Below, piece after piece: positions 38,336 to 46,720 of a stretch of 64,000 nucleotides of DNA (its first letter is position 1; every line of letters begins with the position of its first letter). The notes under the pieces were generated by a model that saw only the letters and a program-made list of their open reading frames with translations, searched no databases and was not told the origin of the DNA. The position numbers were made by a program, and so were the translations under genes. Source of the stretch: Sinomonas atrocyanea (GTDB lineage: Bacteria; Actinomycetota; Actinomycetes; Actinomycetales; Micrococcaceae); contig NZ_JAUSTE010000002.1 in assembly GCF_030812675.1 (NCBI RefSeq), positions 248,001-312,000 of the forward strand. Direction: 5' to 3'.

Positions 38336-39493
38336 GTGCGCGTCACCACGGTCCGGGGGCACCGCAGCGCCCTCAGAATCCTGTCTGCCTGCGCCCTGGG
38401 CGCCGTCCTGTGGGGCGGTGCGAGCGGCCCGGCGAGTGCGACTACCGCGCCCAGCCCGCCGCCGTCGGCCACCGGCATCGCGACCGCGTCCGCCACGGCC
38501 CCGCCCTCGGACACGGCGGGCGCTGCCGCGCCGCCCGTCACCGGGACCGCCTCGCCCACGGACACCGCGCCCGCGCCGGCCAGCAGCGCCGCCACCGCGT
38601 CGCCCTCGGACACGGCGGCCGCGCCGACCGCATCCGCGACGCCCACCGCGTCCGCCACGCCCCCGGCCACCGACTACGCGGTGCGCGGGGCGATCGGGGC
38701 CAAGTACGCCGCGGACGGCGGCGCCTCCGCGCTCGGGGCGCCCCTCGGCAACGAGGTGTGCACGGGCCCGCGGGGCGGCTGCTACCAGTGGTTCACCGAG
38801 GGACTCATCTGGTGGTCCTCCACCACGGGCGCGCACACGGTGCGCAACGACGGCTTCCGCTTCCGCTACGAGCTCGAGAACTGGGCGTGGGGGCCGCTGG
38901 GCTACCCGCTCTGGGACATCGAGTGCTCGGCCCCGGGCGGCGGCTGCTACCAGCGCTTCGAGGGCGGCATCCTGTGGAGGGACCCCAGCGGGAACCCGGC
39001 CACCTGGCCGCACGGCGGGATCGGCGCCCGGTACGCCGCGCTGAACTGGGCCTGGGGGCCGCTCGGCTATCCCGCCGGCGACGAGCAGTGCTACCCCGGC
39101 AGCACCACCTGCTGGGAGCCGTTCGGCGGCGGCAGCATCTGGTGGAGCCCCTCCACGGGCGCCCACATGGTCCGCGGCGCGATCGGCTCGGCGTGGATCG
39201 CCGACGGCTGGGCCCTCGGGCTGCCGCTGCAGGACGAGCAGTGCACGGGCCCCCGCGGCGGCTGCTACCAGTGGTTCCAGGGCGCCGTGTACTGGTGGTC
39301 CGCGGGGTCCGGGACGCACTACGTCAAGGGCGGCATCAAGGCCGCCTACGAGCGGCTCAACTGGGCGTGGGGCGGCCTCGGCTACCCGCTCACGAACGAG
39401 TACGCGGTCAGCACCGGCCAGCGGCAGGACTTCCAGGGCGGCAGCATCCTCTGGGACTGGCACAGCGGCGCCACGTCGGTGCTCTGGCACTGA
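38336..39493 (+). CDS. Secreted LGFP-repeat protein
   Basis: A 385-residue exported protein. A signal peptide (RILSACALGAVLWGGASGPASA) ends near residue 35; an Ala/Thr/Pro/Ser-rich linker (about 36-110) follows; then five LGFP-type repeats, each with GYPL/GAPL-like turns, aromatic Trp clusters and, in four of five, a paired Cys. LGFP repeats anchor or bind the cell envelope in actinobacteria. The GTG at 38336 has GGGGAGGA 7 nt upstream; the GTG at 38297 (leaderless -10) would add 13 residues before the signal. Its ligand is unknown. Confidence 0.85.
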   Translation: MRVTTVRGHRSALRILSACALGAVLWGGASGPASATTAPSPPPSATGIATASATAPPSDTAGAAAPPVTGTASPTDTAPAPASSAATASPSDTAAAPTASATPTASATPPATDYAVRGAIGAKYAADGGASALGAPLGNEVCTGPRGGCYQWFTEGLIWWSSTTGAHTVRNDGFRFRYELENWAWGPLGYPLWDIECSAPGGGCYQRFEGGILWRDPSGNPATWPHGGIGARYAALNWAWGPLGYPAGDEQCYPGSTTCWEPFGGGSIWWSPSTGAHMVRGAIGSAWIADGWALGLPLQDEQCTGPRGGCYQWFQGAVYWWSAGSGTHYVKGGIKAAYERLNWAWGGLGYPLTNEYAVSTGQRQDFQGGSILWDWHSGATSVLWH

Positions 39494-39530
39494 TTCCTAC
39501 GTTGTCCTTCCCCTCCGGGGGAGTCTGAGC

Positions 39531-39554
39531 TAACCTACAACCAAATGGTTGTAG
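39531..39554. promoter_or_regulatory. ArsR-type operator overlapping promoter and start codon
   Basis: CTACAACCA and TGGTTGTAG (39535-39543, 39546-39554) form a perfect 9-bp inverted repeat around AA. It overlaps the -10 TAACCT (39531-39536) and the ATG at 39545-39547. Binding of the ArsR protein here would block both transcription and the leaderless start region. Confidence 0.75.
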
Positions 39555-39925
39555 ATCAGAGCCTCCGAGACCTGTCCGACGCGGAGATCGACCGGATCTT
39601 CGCAGCGCTGGCAGACGCGACCCGCAGGGACATCCTGCGGCAGTCGATGCTGCGCGACCAGTCCGTCTCGGAGCTCGCCCGGAACTACGCCATGAGCTTC
39701 GCGGCGGTCCAGAAGCACGTCGCGGTGCTCGAACGGGCACTGCTCGTCACGAAGGAACGGCGCGGCCGGGAGCAGATCGTGCACTCCAATCCCGCGGCGC
39801 TCCGCACGGCGGCCCGTCTCCTCGACGCCTACGAGGCGCTGTGGAGGGACCGTATCCACCGCATCGAGGCCATCCTCGGCGCGGAGACACCGCAGTCAGG
39901 CACCGACCAGGGGACCCAGCAATGA
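39545..39925 (+). CDS. ArsR-family winged-helix regulator
   Basis: A 126-residue repressor with the helix-turn-helix ADATRRDILRQSM...SVSELARNYAMSFAAVQKHVAVLERALLV and the wing REQIVHSNPAALRTA. The family's metal-binding Cys residues are absent, so it is likely a small-molecule or stress type, as with those next to SRPBCC proteins. It is leaderless (TAACCT 8 nt before ATG), its start sits in its own palindromic operator, and the stop overlaps the SRPBCC gene (ATGA). Confidence 0.92.
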   Translation: MVVDQSLRDLSDAEIDRIFAALADATRRDILRQSMLRDQSVSELARNYAMSFAAVQKHVAVLERALLVTKERRGREQIVHSNPAALRTAARLLDAYEALWRDRIHRIEAILGAETPQSGTDQGTQQ

Positions 39926-40443
39926 CCTTCGTCAGCAGCACCAAGGACACCGAGAGCCTCACCCTCACGCTCGTCACCGAGTTCGCCGCCGAACCGGCCC
40001 GGGTATGGCAGGTGTGGGAGGACCCGCGCCAGCTCGAGCGGTGGTGGGGGCCGCCCACGTGGCCCGCCACCTTCGCCACGCACAGCCTCGTCCCCGGCAG
40101 CCGCTGCCACTACTACATGACCGGGCCGGACGGCACCAGGGCCCACGGCTGGTGGGAGATCACCTCCGTGGACGCCCCGCGCCGCCTGGAGATCGAGGAC
40201 GGCTTCGCGAATGAGGACGGCTCCCCCCTGGACCCGGAGGACACCACTTCCTTCGTGGTCACGTTCGAGGACCTCGCGCCCGGCACGCGCATGACCACCG
40301 TGAGCAGGTTCCGCAGCCTCGAGCAGCTCGAACGGATGGCGGAGATGGGAATGGAGGAGGGCATGCGCCAGGCCTCCGGCCAGATCGACGCGCTGCTCGC
40401 CGAGGATGCCCGGGACAGCGCGGGCGAGCCGGCCGCCGGCTGA
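39922..40443 (+). CDS. SRPBCC (AHSA1-like) domain protein
   Basis: A 173-residue START/SRPBCC-fold protein: TEFAAEPARVWQVWEDPRQLERWWGPPTW at the N-terminus is the AHSA1/CalC motif, FEDLAPGTRMTTVSRFRS the middle strand. These proteins bind hydrophobic ligands or modify chaperone/ATPase activity; here it is the partner of the ArsR repressor. The ATG overlaps the arsR stop (ATGA). Confidence 0.9.
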   Translation: MTFVSSTKDTESLTLTLVTEFAAEPARVWQVWEDPRQLERWWGPPTWPATFATHSLVPGSRCHYYMTGPDGTRAHGWWEITSVDAPRRLEIEDGFANEDGSPLDPEDTTSFVVTFEDLAPGTRMTTVSRFRSLEQLERMAEMGMEEGMRQASGQIDALLAEDARDSAGEPAAG

Positions 40444-40460
40444 CCCCCATCCGGCCACAG

Positions 40461-40503
40461 CACGGCGGCGCCGGGCCACCCGAGGTGGCCCGGCGCCGTC
40501 GTG
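40461..40503. terminator. Strong bidirectional terminator between SRPBCC gene and ndh
   Basis: Arms 40461-40480 and 40484-40503 form a 20-bp stem with one G-U pair and a three-base loop (CGA). Both flanking genes converge on it. Confidence 0.8.
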
Positions 40504-40518
40504 CGCGTCCCGGCGCGG

Positions 40519-41781
40519 CTAGCTGTGCGCCCGGTCCGGCCGGCTCAGCACCACGAACGAGCGTCGGTGGCTGATGTAGTCGCTCGGCCACGTGGCCAGG
40601 GCGCGGATCTTCTGCATGCTCCCGGAGAGCAGCACCACGTGCACGCCGAGCCAGGCGAGGAAGGCGAGCGGGCCCGAGAGCAGCTTGCGGTTCGGGCCCG
40701 GCCCGACCTCCGCCACCGCCGATCCGCGCCCCACCATCGCCATGTAGCCCTTGTCGGAGTAGTGGAAGGGCTCGCGGGGCCGGCCGTCGATGTCGGCGAG
40801 GATGTTCTTCGCCGCCCACCCGCCGGCCTGCAGGGCGCAGGAGCCGAGCTGCGGGAGCTTGTTGCCCTTGTCGTCGGTCATGTTCGCCGCGTCGCCCAGG
40901 ACGTAGACGCCGTCCATGCCGGGGGCGGTCAGGTCGGGGTTGACGTCGATCCGCCCGCCGCGGCCCTGCGGCAGGCCCGAGCCCGTGACCACGGGGCCGG
41001 CCTTGAGGCCGCCGGCCCACACCACGAGGGTGGCCGGGATCTCGCTGCCGTCCTTGAAGACCACCTTGTCCGGGGCGATCTCGCTCACCGGGACGCCGAG
41101 GTGGAGCTCGACGCCCATCCCCTCGAGCCTGCGGGCCGCGTACTGCTTCGACTTGTCCGAGAAGGCGTTGAGCACGTTCGGGATCATGTCCACGAGGTGA
41201 ACCCGGCACCGGCTGGCAAGCCGCGGGGAGAAGTAGTCGCCGAGGACGTACTTGACCGTCTCGGCCATCGCCCCCGCCGTCTCCACCCCCGTGGGGCCGC
41301 CGCCGATCACCACGAAGTTCAGCTCCGCGCCGTCGTCCGCCCGGTCTGCCGCCTCGAGGGCATTCGAGAGCGCCCCGCCCAGGCTCACGGCGTCGTCCAC
41401 CGAGTACAGCGGGTAGGTGCGTTCCTCCGCCCCGGGGGTGTTGAAGAAGTTCGCCTCCGCGCCGGAGGCGAGCACGAGGAAGCGCCCCTCGTGCACCTTG
41501 CCGTCCGAGGTGGTGACCCGCTTCGCGGCCGGGTCCACGGACGTGACCTCCTCGACCAGCACACGCACGTTGGGCTGGCTGCGGAAGATGTCGCGCAGGG
41601 AGCGCGCCACCTCCGAGACGCCGAGCTGCACGGTCGCGACCTGGTACAGGAGCGGCTGGAACTGGTGGTAGGGATTCTTGTCGATCAGGAGGACCCGCAC
41701 GCCCTTGCGCCCGAGTGTCTGGGCAGCTGCCACGCCCGCGAACCCTCCGCCGACCACGATGACTTCGTAGTTCTCGTCCAC
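40519..41781 (-). CDS. ndh: Type II NADH dehydrogenase
   Basis: A 420-residue flavoprotein that oxidises NADH and reduces quinone without pumping protons. It has the FAD-binding VIVVGGGFAGVAAAQTLGRKG, the NADH-binding VVIGGGPTGVETAGAMAE, and VYVLGDAANMTDDKGNKLPQ. A C-terminal helical region (about 370-420) is the membrane-attachment part. GTG 41779-41781 follows a leaderless -10 TAGTGT by 7 nt; longer in-frame starts lie upstream of that box. It is divergent from pucR. Confidence 0.93.
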   Translation of the reverse strand: MDENYEVIVVGGGFAGVAAAQTLGRKGVRVLLIDKNPYHQFQPLLYQVATVQLGVSEVARSLRDIFRSQPNVRVLVEEVTSVDPAAKRVTTSDGKVHEGRFLVLASGAEANFFNTPGAEERTYPLYSVDDAVSLGGALSNALEAADRADDGAELNFVVIGGGPTGVETAGAMAETVKYVLGDYFSPRLASRCRVHLVDMIPNVLNAFSDKSKQYAARRLEGMGVELHLGVPVSEIAPDKVVFKDGSEIPATLVVWAGGLKAGPVVTGSGLPQGRGGRIDVNPDLTAPGMDGVYVLGDAANMTDDKGNKLPQLGSCALQAGGWAAKNILADIDGRPREPFHYSDKGYMAMVGRGSAVAEVGPGPNRKLLSGPLAFLAWLGVHVVLLSGSMQKIRALATWPSDYISHRRSFVVLSRPDRAHS

Positions 41782-41788
41782 ACGCGCG

Positions 41789-41794
41789 ACACTA
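41789..41794 (-). promoter_or_regulatory. Leaderless -10 of ndh
   Basis: Minus-strand TAGTGT (41794-41789) is followed by CGCGCGT and the GTG start at 41781. Confidence 0.55.
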
Positions 41795-41975
41795 CCGAGT
41801 TGCCAGCGGGCTGTGAACCGCCCGCGCAGCCGGGCGCGGCGGAACGCCTTGTCGCCGAGCACAAGGCAGGCCGCCCGTTCCTGTGCGCGGACCCACACGC
41901 CGGCCCCCGCAGGCCGCCTAGCATGGTGCTGGTCATGGGCCCCTGCGGGGGCAGGAGCGCTTCAAGGAAGAGGCA

Positions 41976-43580
41976 GTGGGCCGAACGATCAATGACATCC
42001 TCGCGGAGCTTCCGGCGGGATGGGCACGACTCGGGCTCGACGCGGCAGGGGCAGACCCCGCCGTCGGACGGGTCCTCATGCTGGATGCCGAGGACACCGA
42101 TGAGCAGCCCGAGGTGCGCGCGGCCTTGGTGTGCCTCGTCGGGGCACGTGGCCGCGCCGCCCTGCCGGCCGTGAGGCGCCTGGTCGGCGCGGGGCCCACG
42201 GCGCTCGCGGTCAAGGCCTCGGAGGAGCAGGCCCCGGAGCTCGAGGAGCTGTGCAGGGCCGGGGGCGTCGGCCTGCTGCTCATCGCCCCGGACGCGCCCT
42301 GGGACCAGATCCTCTCGGTCGCCAAGTCCCGCATCCACGACGCCGAGCCTCAGCCTGCGGCTATGGCTCTGCTCGAGGAGGACCTGTTCGCCCTCGCCCA
42401 GACCACCGCGAGGGTCACGTCGAGCCATGTGGTGATCGAGGACGCAGCGAACAGGGTCCTCGCGTACTCGACGCTCTCGAACAACATCGACGAGCTCCGC
42501 AAGGCCTCCATCCTGACCCGGCGCGGGCCCCGCGAGTACGAGCTCATGCTCAAGGACCTCGGCGCCTACCGCGAGATGCACCGCAGCCGCGGCGTCGTCC
42601 GTGTCCCGGCCAGCCCGGACCAGCAGCTGCGCGAGCGGGCCGCGATCGCCATCTTCGCCGGCGAGCGGATCATGGGCTACATCTGGCTCCAGGAGACCGG
42701 CTCGGGCTTCGGCGACGACGTGGTCTACGCGCTGACGGGCGCGGCCCGGCGCGCGGCGTCGGAACTGATCCGCTACCGGAACCAGCAGTCGGTCACCATG
42801 CACGAGGACAGGATCGGCCGCCTGCTGTCCGGCCCGGCGGAGGCGGCCGCGGCCGCCAGGACCCTCGGCGTGGCGGTCGACACGCCGTCGTGCCTGCTCC
42901 TGGTCGGCCTGTCCCGCCCCGACGCCCTCGCCGAGGACGCCGAACTCGTCCACGGGCAGCTCGCCGACCTCGTCGCGCTGCACGCCGCTGCGTTCAAGGC
43001 ATCCTCGATCGTGGGGCAGCACGAGGGACACACGGCCGTGGTGGTGCCCAGCCTGGCCCCGCGCACGGCCACCGCCGCGCTGCGCTCGCTCGCGGGCCTG
43101 ATCGTCGCGGACGCACGCCGCCATCTGGGGGCCGTGGCCTTCGTGGCCATCGGCCGGATCGTCCCCGGCGTGGCCGCGCTGCACGGCTCCCGGGCGGAGG
43201 CGGCGGCCGTTTTGGACTGCCTCGTGCGCGACGGCGCCCTGCAGGTCGCGTCGATCGAGGACGTCGAGACCGAGGTCCTCCTCCACGAGGCCATCGCCCG
43301 CTTCGCCTCCTCCGGATTCAGGCACCGCGCGCTCACGGACCTCCTGCTGACCGACGCGGAGCTCGCGGAGACGCTCGAGAGCTACTTCGGGGCCTCGATG
43401 GACGTCTCCGCCTGCGCCCAGGCCATGCAGGTCCACAGGAACACGGTCTACTACCGCGTCGGCAAGGCCGAGCGCCTCACCGGCCTGGACCTCGGCAACC
43501 CCGCCCACGCCACGATCGCCCAGCTCCACCTGGGCCTGTGGCACCGCGGGGAGCTCGACGGCGCCGGGAGCGGGCGATGA
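41976..43580 (+). CDS. PucR-family transcriptional regulator
   Basis: A 534-residue regulator: an N-terminal PucR/GGDEF-like sensing region, a middle domain (about 150-280), and a C-terminal PucR helix-turn-helix (VSACAQAMQVHRNTVYYRVGKAERLTGLDL). PucR proteins usually control nitrogen or purine catabolism. The GTG at 41976 has AAGGAAGAGG upstream. Its stop overlaps the glutaminase start (ATGA), so the regulator and glutaminase are co-transcribed and probably form an autoregulated nitrogen unit. It is divergent from ndh. Confidence 0.9.
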   Translation: MGRTINDILAELPAGWARLGLDAAGADPAVGRVLMLDAEDTDEQPEVRAALVCLVGARGRAALPAVRRLVGAGPTALAVKASEEQAPELEELCRAGGVGLLLIAPDAPWDQILSVAKSRIHDAEPQPAAMALLEEDLFALAQTTARVTSSHVVIEDAANRVLAYSTLSNNIDELRKASILTRRGPREYELMLKDLGAYREMHRSRGVVRVPASPDQQLRERAAIAIFAGERIMGYIWLQETGSGFGDDVVYALTGAARRAASELIRYRNQQSVTMHEDRIGRLLSGPAEAAAAARTLGVAVDTPSCLLLVGLSRPDALAEDAELVHGQLADLVALHAAAFKASSIVGQHEGHTAVVVPSLAPRTATAALRSLAGLIVADARRHLGAVAFVAIGRIVPGVAALHGSRAEAAAVLDCLVRDGALQVASIEDVETEVLLHEAIARFASSGFRHRALTDLLLTDAELAETLESYFGASMDVSACAQAMQVHRNTVYYRVGKAERLTGLDLGNPAHATIAQLHLGLWHRGELDGAGSGR

Positions 43581-44536
43581 GCGGCGCTCCGGCCCTCCTC
43601 CAGGCCCGGCGCAGCGCCGGAGTCGAGCCCGACGCTCTCGGCAGCCTCCTCCGCGACCTCGTCCACGAGTTCCGTCCCGCCCGCGTACAGGGCTCCGTCC
43701 CCGGCCACATCCCGCATCTGGCCGCAGCCGACTTCAGGCACTTCGGCATCGCCGTGGCCATGGTCTCGGGAGAGGTCCGCACAGCCGGGGATGCCGGGGA
43801 GCCGTTCTTGATCCAGAGCATCTCGAAGGTGTTCTCGCTGGCCCTGGCCCTCGGGCACGAGGACGGCCCGGACTTGTGGTCCCGGGTCCTCCGCGAGCCC
43901 TCGGGCACCGCCTTCAACTCGCTCGTCCAGCTCGAGGCAGAGCGGGGCATCCCCCGCAATCCCTTCATCAATGCGGGCGCGCTCGTGGTCACCGACCACC
44001 TCCTCGACGCCTTCCCGGATGCCAGCGACCAGGTGCTCGGGCTGCTCTCCGGCCCCGCCGGAGGGGGTGCGGTGAATACGGAGGCCTTCGAGTCCGAGCT
44101 GGCCAGGAGCGAGCGGAACTTCGCCCTGGCCCACTTCCTCGCCGACCTCGGCAACCTCCGCAATCGCCCCAGCGAGGTGGTCCGCCACTACGTCCGCCAG
44201 TGCTCGATCGAGATGTCCTGCGCCGACGTGGCGCGCGCAGGCCTCTTCCTGGCCAACGACGGCGTCGGTCCCTCGGGGAGGGTCGTCTCCGCCTCGGCCG
44301 CCAAGCGGATCGGCGCCGTCATGCTCACGTGCGGGATGTACGACGCCGCCGGGGAGTTCGCCTACCGCGTCGGGCTGCCCAGCAAGAGCGGCGTGGGCGG
44401 CGGCATCCTCACCGTGGTGCCCGGCGTCTGCTCCATCTGCGTGTGGAGCCCGCGCCTCGACGCGCACGGCAACTCCCTCGCGGGCACCGCCGCCCTCGCG
44501 GAGCTCGCCGACCGCACCGGCTGGTCCATCTTCTGA
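43577..44536 (+). CDS. glsA: Glutaminase A
   Basis: A 319-residue glutaminase of the serine-dependent family. The catalytic SxxK is Ser81-Lys84 in QSISKVFSL; NPFINAGALVVTDHL and CSIEMSCADVARAGLFLANDG are family motifs. It hydrolyses glutamine to glutamate and ammonia in the cytoplasm. The ATG overlaps the pucR stop, so it is co-translated with the regulator. The length matches the family. Confidence 0.95.
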   Translation: MSGAPALLQARRSAGVEPDALGSLLRDLVHEFRPARVQGSVPGHIPHLAAADFRHFGIAVAMVSGEVRTAGDAGEPFLIQSISKVFSLALALGHEDGPDLWSRVLREPSGTAFNSLVQLEAERGIPRNPFINAGALVVTDHLLDAFPDASDQVLGLLSGPAGGGAVNTEAFESELARSERNFALAHFLADLGNLRNRPSEVVRHYVRQCSIEMSCADVARAGLFLANDGVGPSGRVVSASAAKRIGAVMLTCGMYDAAGEFAYRVGLPSKSGVGGGILTVVPGVCSICVWSPRLDAHGNSLAGTAALAELADRTGWSIF

Positions 44537-44647
44537 CCCTCCACGGGGGGCGCTCCGGACCGCGCGGGGCCGTCCGAATCGGCATATTGCCAATCGTTAC
44601 CGCAGTCCCATGGTCGGCCACAGTGCCCCGTGCTACGTTCAATCGAA

Positions 44648-44727
44648 GAGTAATGAGCGCCAGTGCCAAGCCCTGACTTAGCTGGCCGGCAACCCTCCAG
44701 GCGGCGGGGTGCCTCAGGTGACTACTC
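44648..44727 (+). ncRNA. SAM-IV-type S-adenosylmethionine riboswitch
   Basis: The leader before the metZ operon has the actinobacterial SAM-IV core: GAGCGCCAG, AAGCCCTGACTT, GCTGGCCGGCAACCCTCC, then GGCGGGGTGCC and GGTGACTAC. The closing P1 helix pairs GAGTA (44648-44652) with TACTC (44723-44727), and GCCAG pairs with CTGGC in the second helix. The first gene, DUF1737, starts 40 nt later with AAGGAG. Binding SAM should lower expression of the methionine genes. Confidence 0.85.
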
Positions 44728-44767
44728 GGCATTCGTTCTCGATACGCAAGCCCGAAGGAGCCCCGTC

Positions 44768-45088
44768 ATGCCCGATACTGCGACCGAGCAGACCGCGGCG
44801 GCAGCCGCGACCACTCCGCTCAACGACCCGGCGGCCCCCGGCGGGCCCGCCGAGGAGAAGCTGGCCTACCGGCTCCTGACCGGCCCGGACACCCGCGAGT
44901 TCTGCGCCAAGATCTCCCAGGCGCTCGCCGACGGGTATGTGCTCCACGGCAGCCCGGCCGCGACCTTCAACGGCACGGACGTCATCGTGGCCCAGGCCGT
45001 GGTCCTGCCCCACACGGTGGCCCGCGCAGACGCCGCGGTGGCCTCCGCCGTCGACTCCCTCGAGTACGAGGGCGAGGGCCACGCGTGA
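44768..45088 (+). CDS. DUF1737 domain protein
   Basis: A 106-residue protein whose core YRLLTGPDTREFCAKISQALADGYVLHGSPAATFNG is the DUF1737 pattern. Residues 1-30 are Ala/Thr-rich and probably flexible. The ATG at 44768 has GAAGGAG 9 nt upstream. It is first in a SAM-IV-controlled operon and overlaps the rhodanese gene (GTGA). A role in sulfur or methionine metabolism is inferred only from the context. Confidence 0.8.
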   Translation: MPDTATEQTAAAAATTPLNDPAAPGGPAEEKLAYRLLTGPDTREFCAKISQALADGYVLHGSPAATFNGTDVIVAQAVVLPHTVARADAAVASAVDSLEYEGEGHA

Positions 45089-45498
45089 GCTACGCCGGCG
45101 ACCTCACCCCCGAGGAGGCCTGGGCCAAGCTCGCGAGCGGCGAGGCCGTGCTCGTCGACGTGCGCACCGAGGAGGAGTGGGCCCACGTGGGCATCCCCGA
45201 CACCAAGGGCACCGAGAACGATCCGCTCTTCATCCCCTGGGTGTTCGAGGGCGGGATCCCCAACCCGGACTTCGTCATGGAGCTCGAACTCCAGGGCCCC
45301 GACGACAGGACCACCCCGCTGCTGTTCCTGTGCCGCTCGGGCCACCGCTCCGCGGCCGCGGCCGCCGTCGCCACCAACCTCGGGTTCACCGCCTACAGCG
45401 TCCTCGAGGGCTTCGAGGGCGTGCCCGGACCCGACGGCGAGCGGACCGTGAACGGCTGGAAGAACCGCGGGCTGCCGACCAACCTTGGACAGGACTGA
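45085..45498 (+). CDS. Rhodanese-domain sulfurtransferase
   Basis: A 137-residue single-domain rhodanese with the active-site loop FLCRSGHRSAAAA (Cys83) and the N-terminal VLVDVRTEEEW. It can carry persulfide sulfur. GTG 45085 overlaps the DUF1737 stop. Lying between the SAM riboswitch and metZ, it may feed reduced sulfur to the sulfhydrylase. Confidence 0.9.
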   Translation: MSYAGDLTPEEAWAKLASGEAVLVDVRTEEEWAHVGIPDTKGTENDPLFIPWVFEGGIPNPDFVMELELQGPDDRTTPLLFLCRSGHRSAAAAAVATNLGFTAYSVLEGFEGVPGPDGERTVNGWKNRGLPTNLGQD

Positions 45499-45506
45499 AG
45501 ACTTCC

Positions 45507-46715
45507 GTGAGCTTTGACATCAACGCCGCCGGCTGGAGCGAGGACACGCAGGCGGTACGGGGCGGACTCCTGCGCACCGAGTTCCAGGAGACCTCCGAGG
45601 CGCTCTTCCTCACCTCCGGGTTCGTCTACCCCTCCGCCGAGGCCGCCGAGCGGGCCTTCACCGGCGAGGAGGAGCGGTTCGTCTACTCGCGCTACGGCAA
45701 CCCCTCGGTCGCGACCTTCCAGGAGCGGCTCCGGCTGCTCGAGGGCACCGAGGCGTGCTTCGCGACCGCGTCCGGGATGTCCGCCGTGTTCACCGCACTG
45801 GCGGCCCTGCTGGGAGCCGGGGACCGGGTCGTTGCGGCGCGCAGCCTGTTCGGCTCGTGCTTCGTGATCCTGAATGAGATCCTCCCCCGCTGGGGCGTCG
45901 AGACAGTGTTCGTGGACGGCCCCGACCTGGACCAGTGGCGCGAGGCGCTCTCCCGGCCCACGACGGCGGTGTTCTTCGAGTCCCCGTCCAACCCGATGCA
46001 GGAGCTCGTGGACATCCAGACGGTCGCGGACCTCGCGCACGCCGCGGGCGCCAAGGTCGTCGTCGACAACGTCTTCGCCACCCCCCTGCTCCAGCGCAGC
46101 CTGGACTTCGGCGCGGACGTGGTCGTGTACTCCGGCACCAAGCACATCGACGGCCAGGGCCGCGTGCTCGGCGGCGCCGTGCTGGGCACCAAGGAGTTCA
46201 TCGACGGGCCGGTGAAGAACCTCATGCGGCACACCGGCCCGGCACTCTCCGCCTTCAACGCCTGGGTGCTCGCCAAGGGCCTCGAGACGATGGGCCTGCG
46301 GGTGCGGCACTCGTCCGCGAGCGCCCTCGCCATCGCCGAATGGCTCGAGGCACGTGAGGAGATCCGCTGGGTCAAGTACCCGCATCTGGCCTCGCATCCC
46401 CAGTACGCGCTGGCCAAGAAGCAGATGAGCGCGGGCGGGACCGTCATCACCTTCGAGCTCGACGCCCCCGAGGGCCGGGGCAAGGAGGCGGCGTTCCGGC
46501 TGCTCAACGGCCTGCAGGTCATCGACATCTCCAACAACCTCGGCGACTCCAAGTCGCTCATCACCCACCCGGCCACCACCACCCACCGCGCCATGGGCGC
46601 CGACGGCCGGGCGGCCATCGGGCTCGGCGACGGCGTGCTGCGGCTCTCGGTGGGGCTCGAGGACGTCGGCGACCTGATCGGGGACCTCGAGCGCGCGCTC
46701 ACCCACGGCGGCTGA
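45507..46715 (+). CDS. metZ: O-succinylhomoserine sulfhydrylase MetZ
   Basis: A 402-residue PLP enzyme of the Cys/Met metabolism family. The PLP lysine is Lys212 in VVYSGTKHIDGQGRVLGG; SRYGNPSVATFQERL, ATASGMSAVFTAL and SLITHPATTTH are characteristic. It makes homocysteine from O-succinyl- (or O-acetyl-) homoserine and sulfide. The GTG at 45507 follows the rhodanese stop by 8 nt. The SAM-IV riboswitch upstream fits a methionine role. Confidence 0.92.
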   Translation: MSFDINAAGWSEDTQAVRGGLLRTEFQETSEALFLTSGFVYPSAEAAERAFTGEEERFVYSRYGNPSVATFQERLRLLEGTEACFATASGMSAVFTALAALLGAGDRVVAARSLFGSCFVILNEILPRWGVETVFVDGPDLDQWREALSRPTTAVFFESPSNPMQELVDIQTVADLAHAAGAKVVVDNVFATPLLQRSLDFGADVVVYSGTKHIDGQGRVLGGAVLGTKEFIDGPVKNLMRHTGPALSAFNAWVLAKGLETMGLRVRHSSASALAIAEWLEAREEIRWVKYPHLASHPQYALAKKQMSAGGTVITFELDAPEGRGKEAAFRLLNGLQVIDISNNLGDSKSLITHPATTTHRAMGADGRAAIGLGDGVLRLSVGLEDVGDLIGDLERALTHGG

Positions 46716-46720
46716 GCGGC

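Noticed and set aside
41935-41975. Alternative earlier ATG for the PucR gene at 41935
   Set aside because: It is out of frame with the PucR protein by one base; the GTG at 41976 has a good ribosome site.
44537-44647. Terminator after glutaminase
   Set aside because: Only short G-C-rich pairings were found, too weak to claim; the region mainly holds the promoter of the riboswitch operon.
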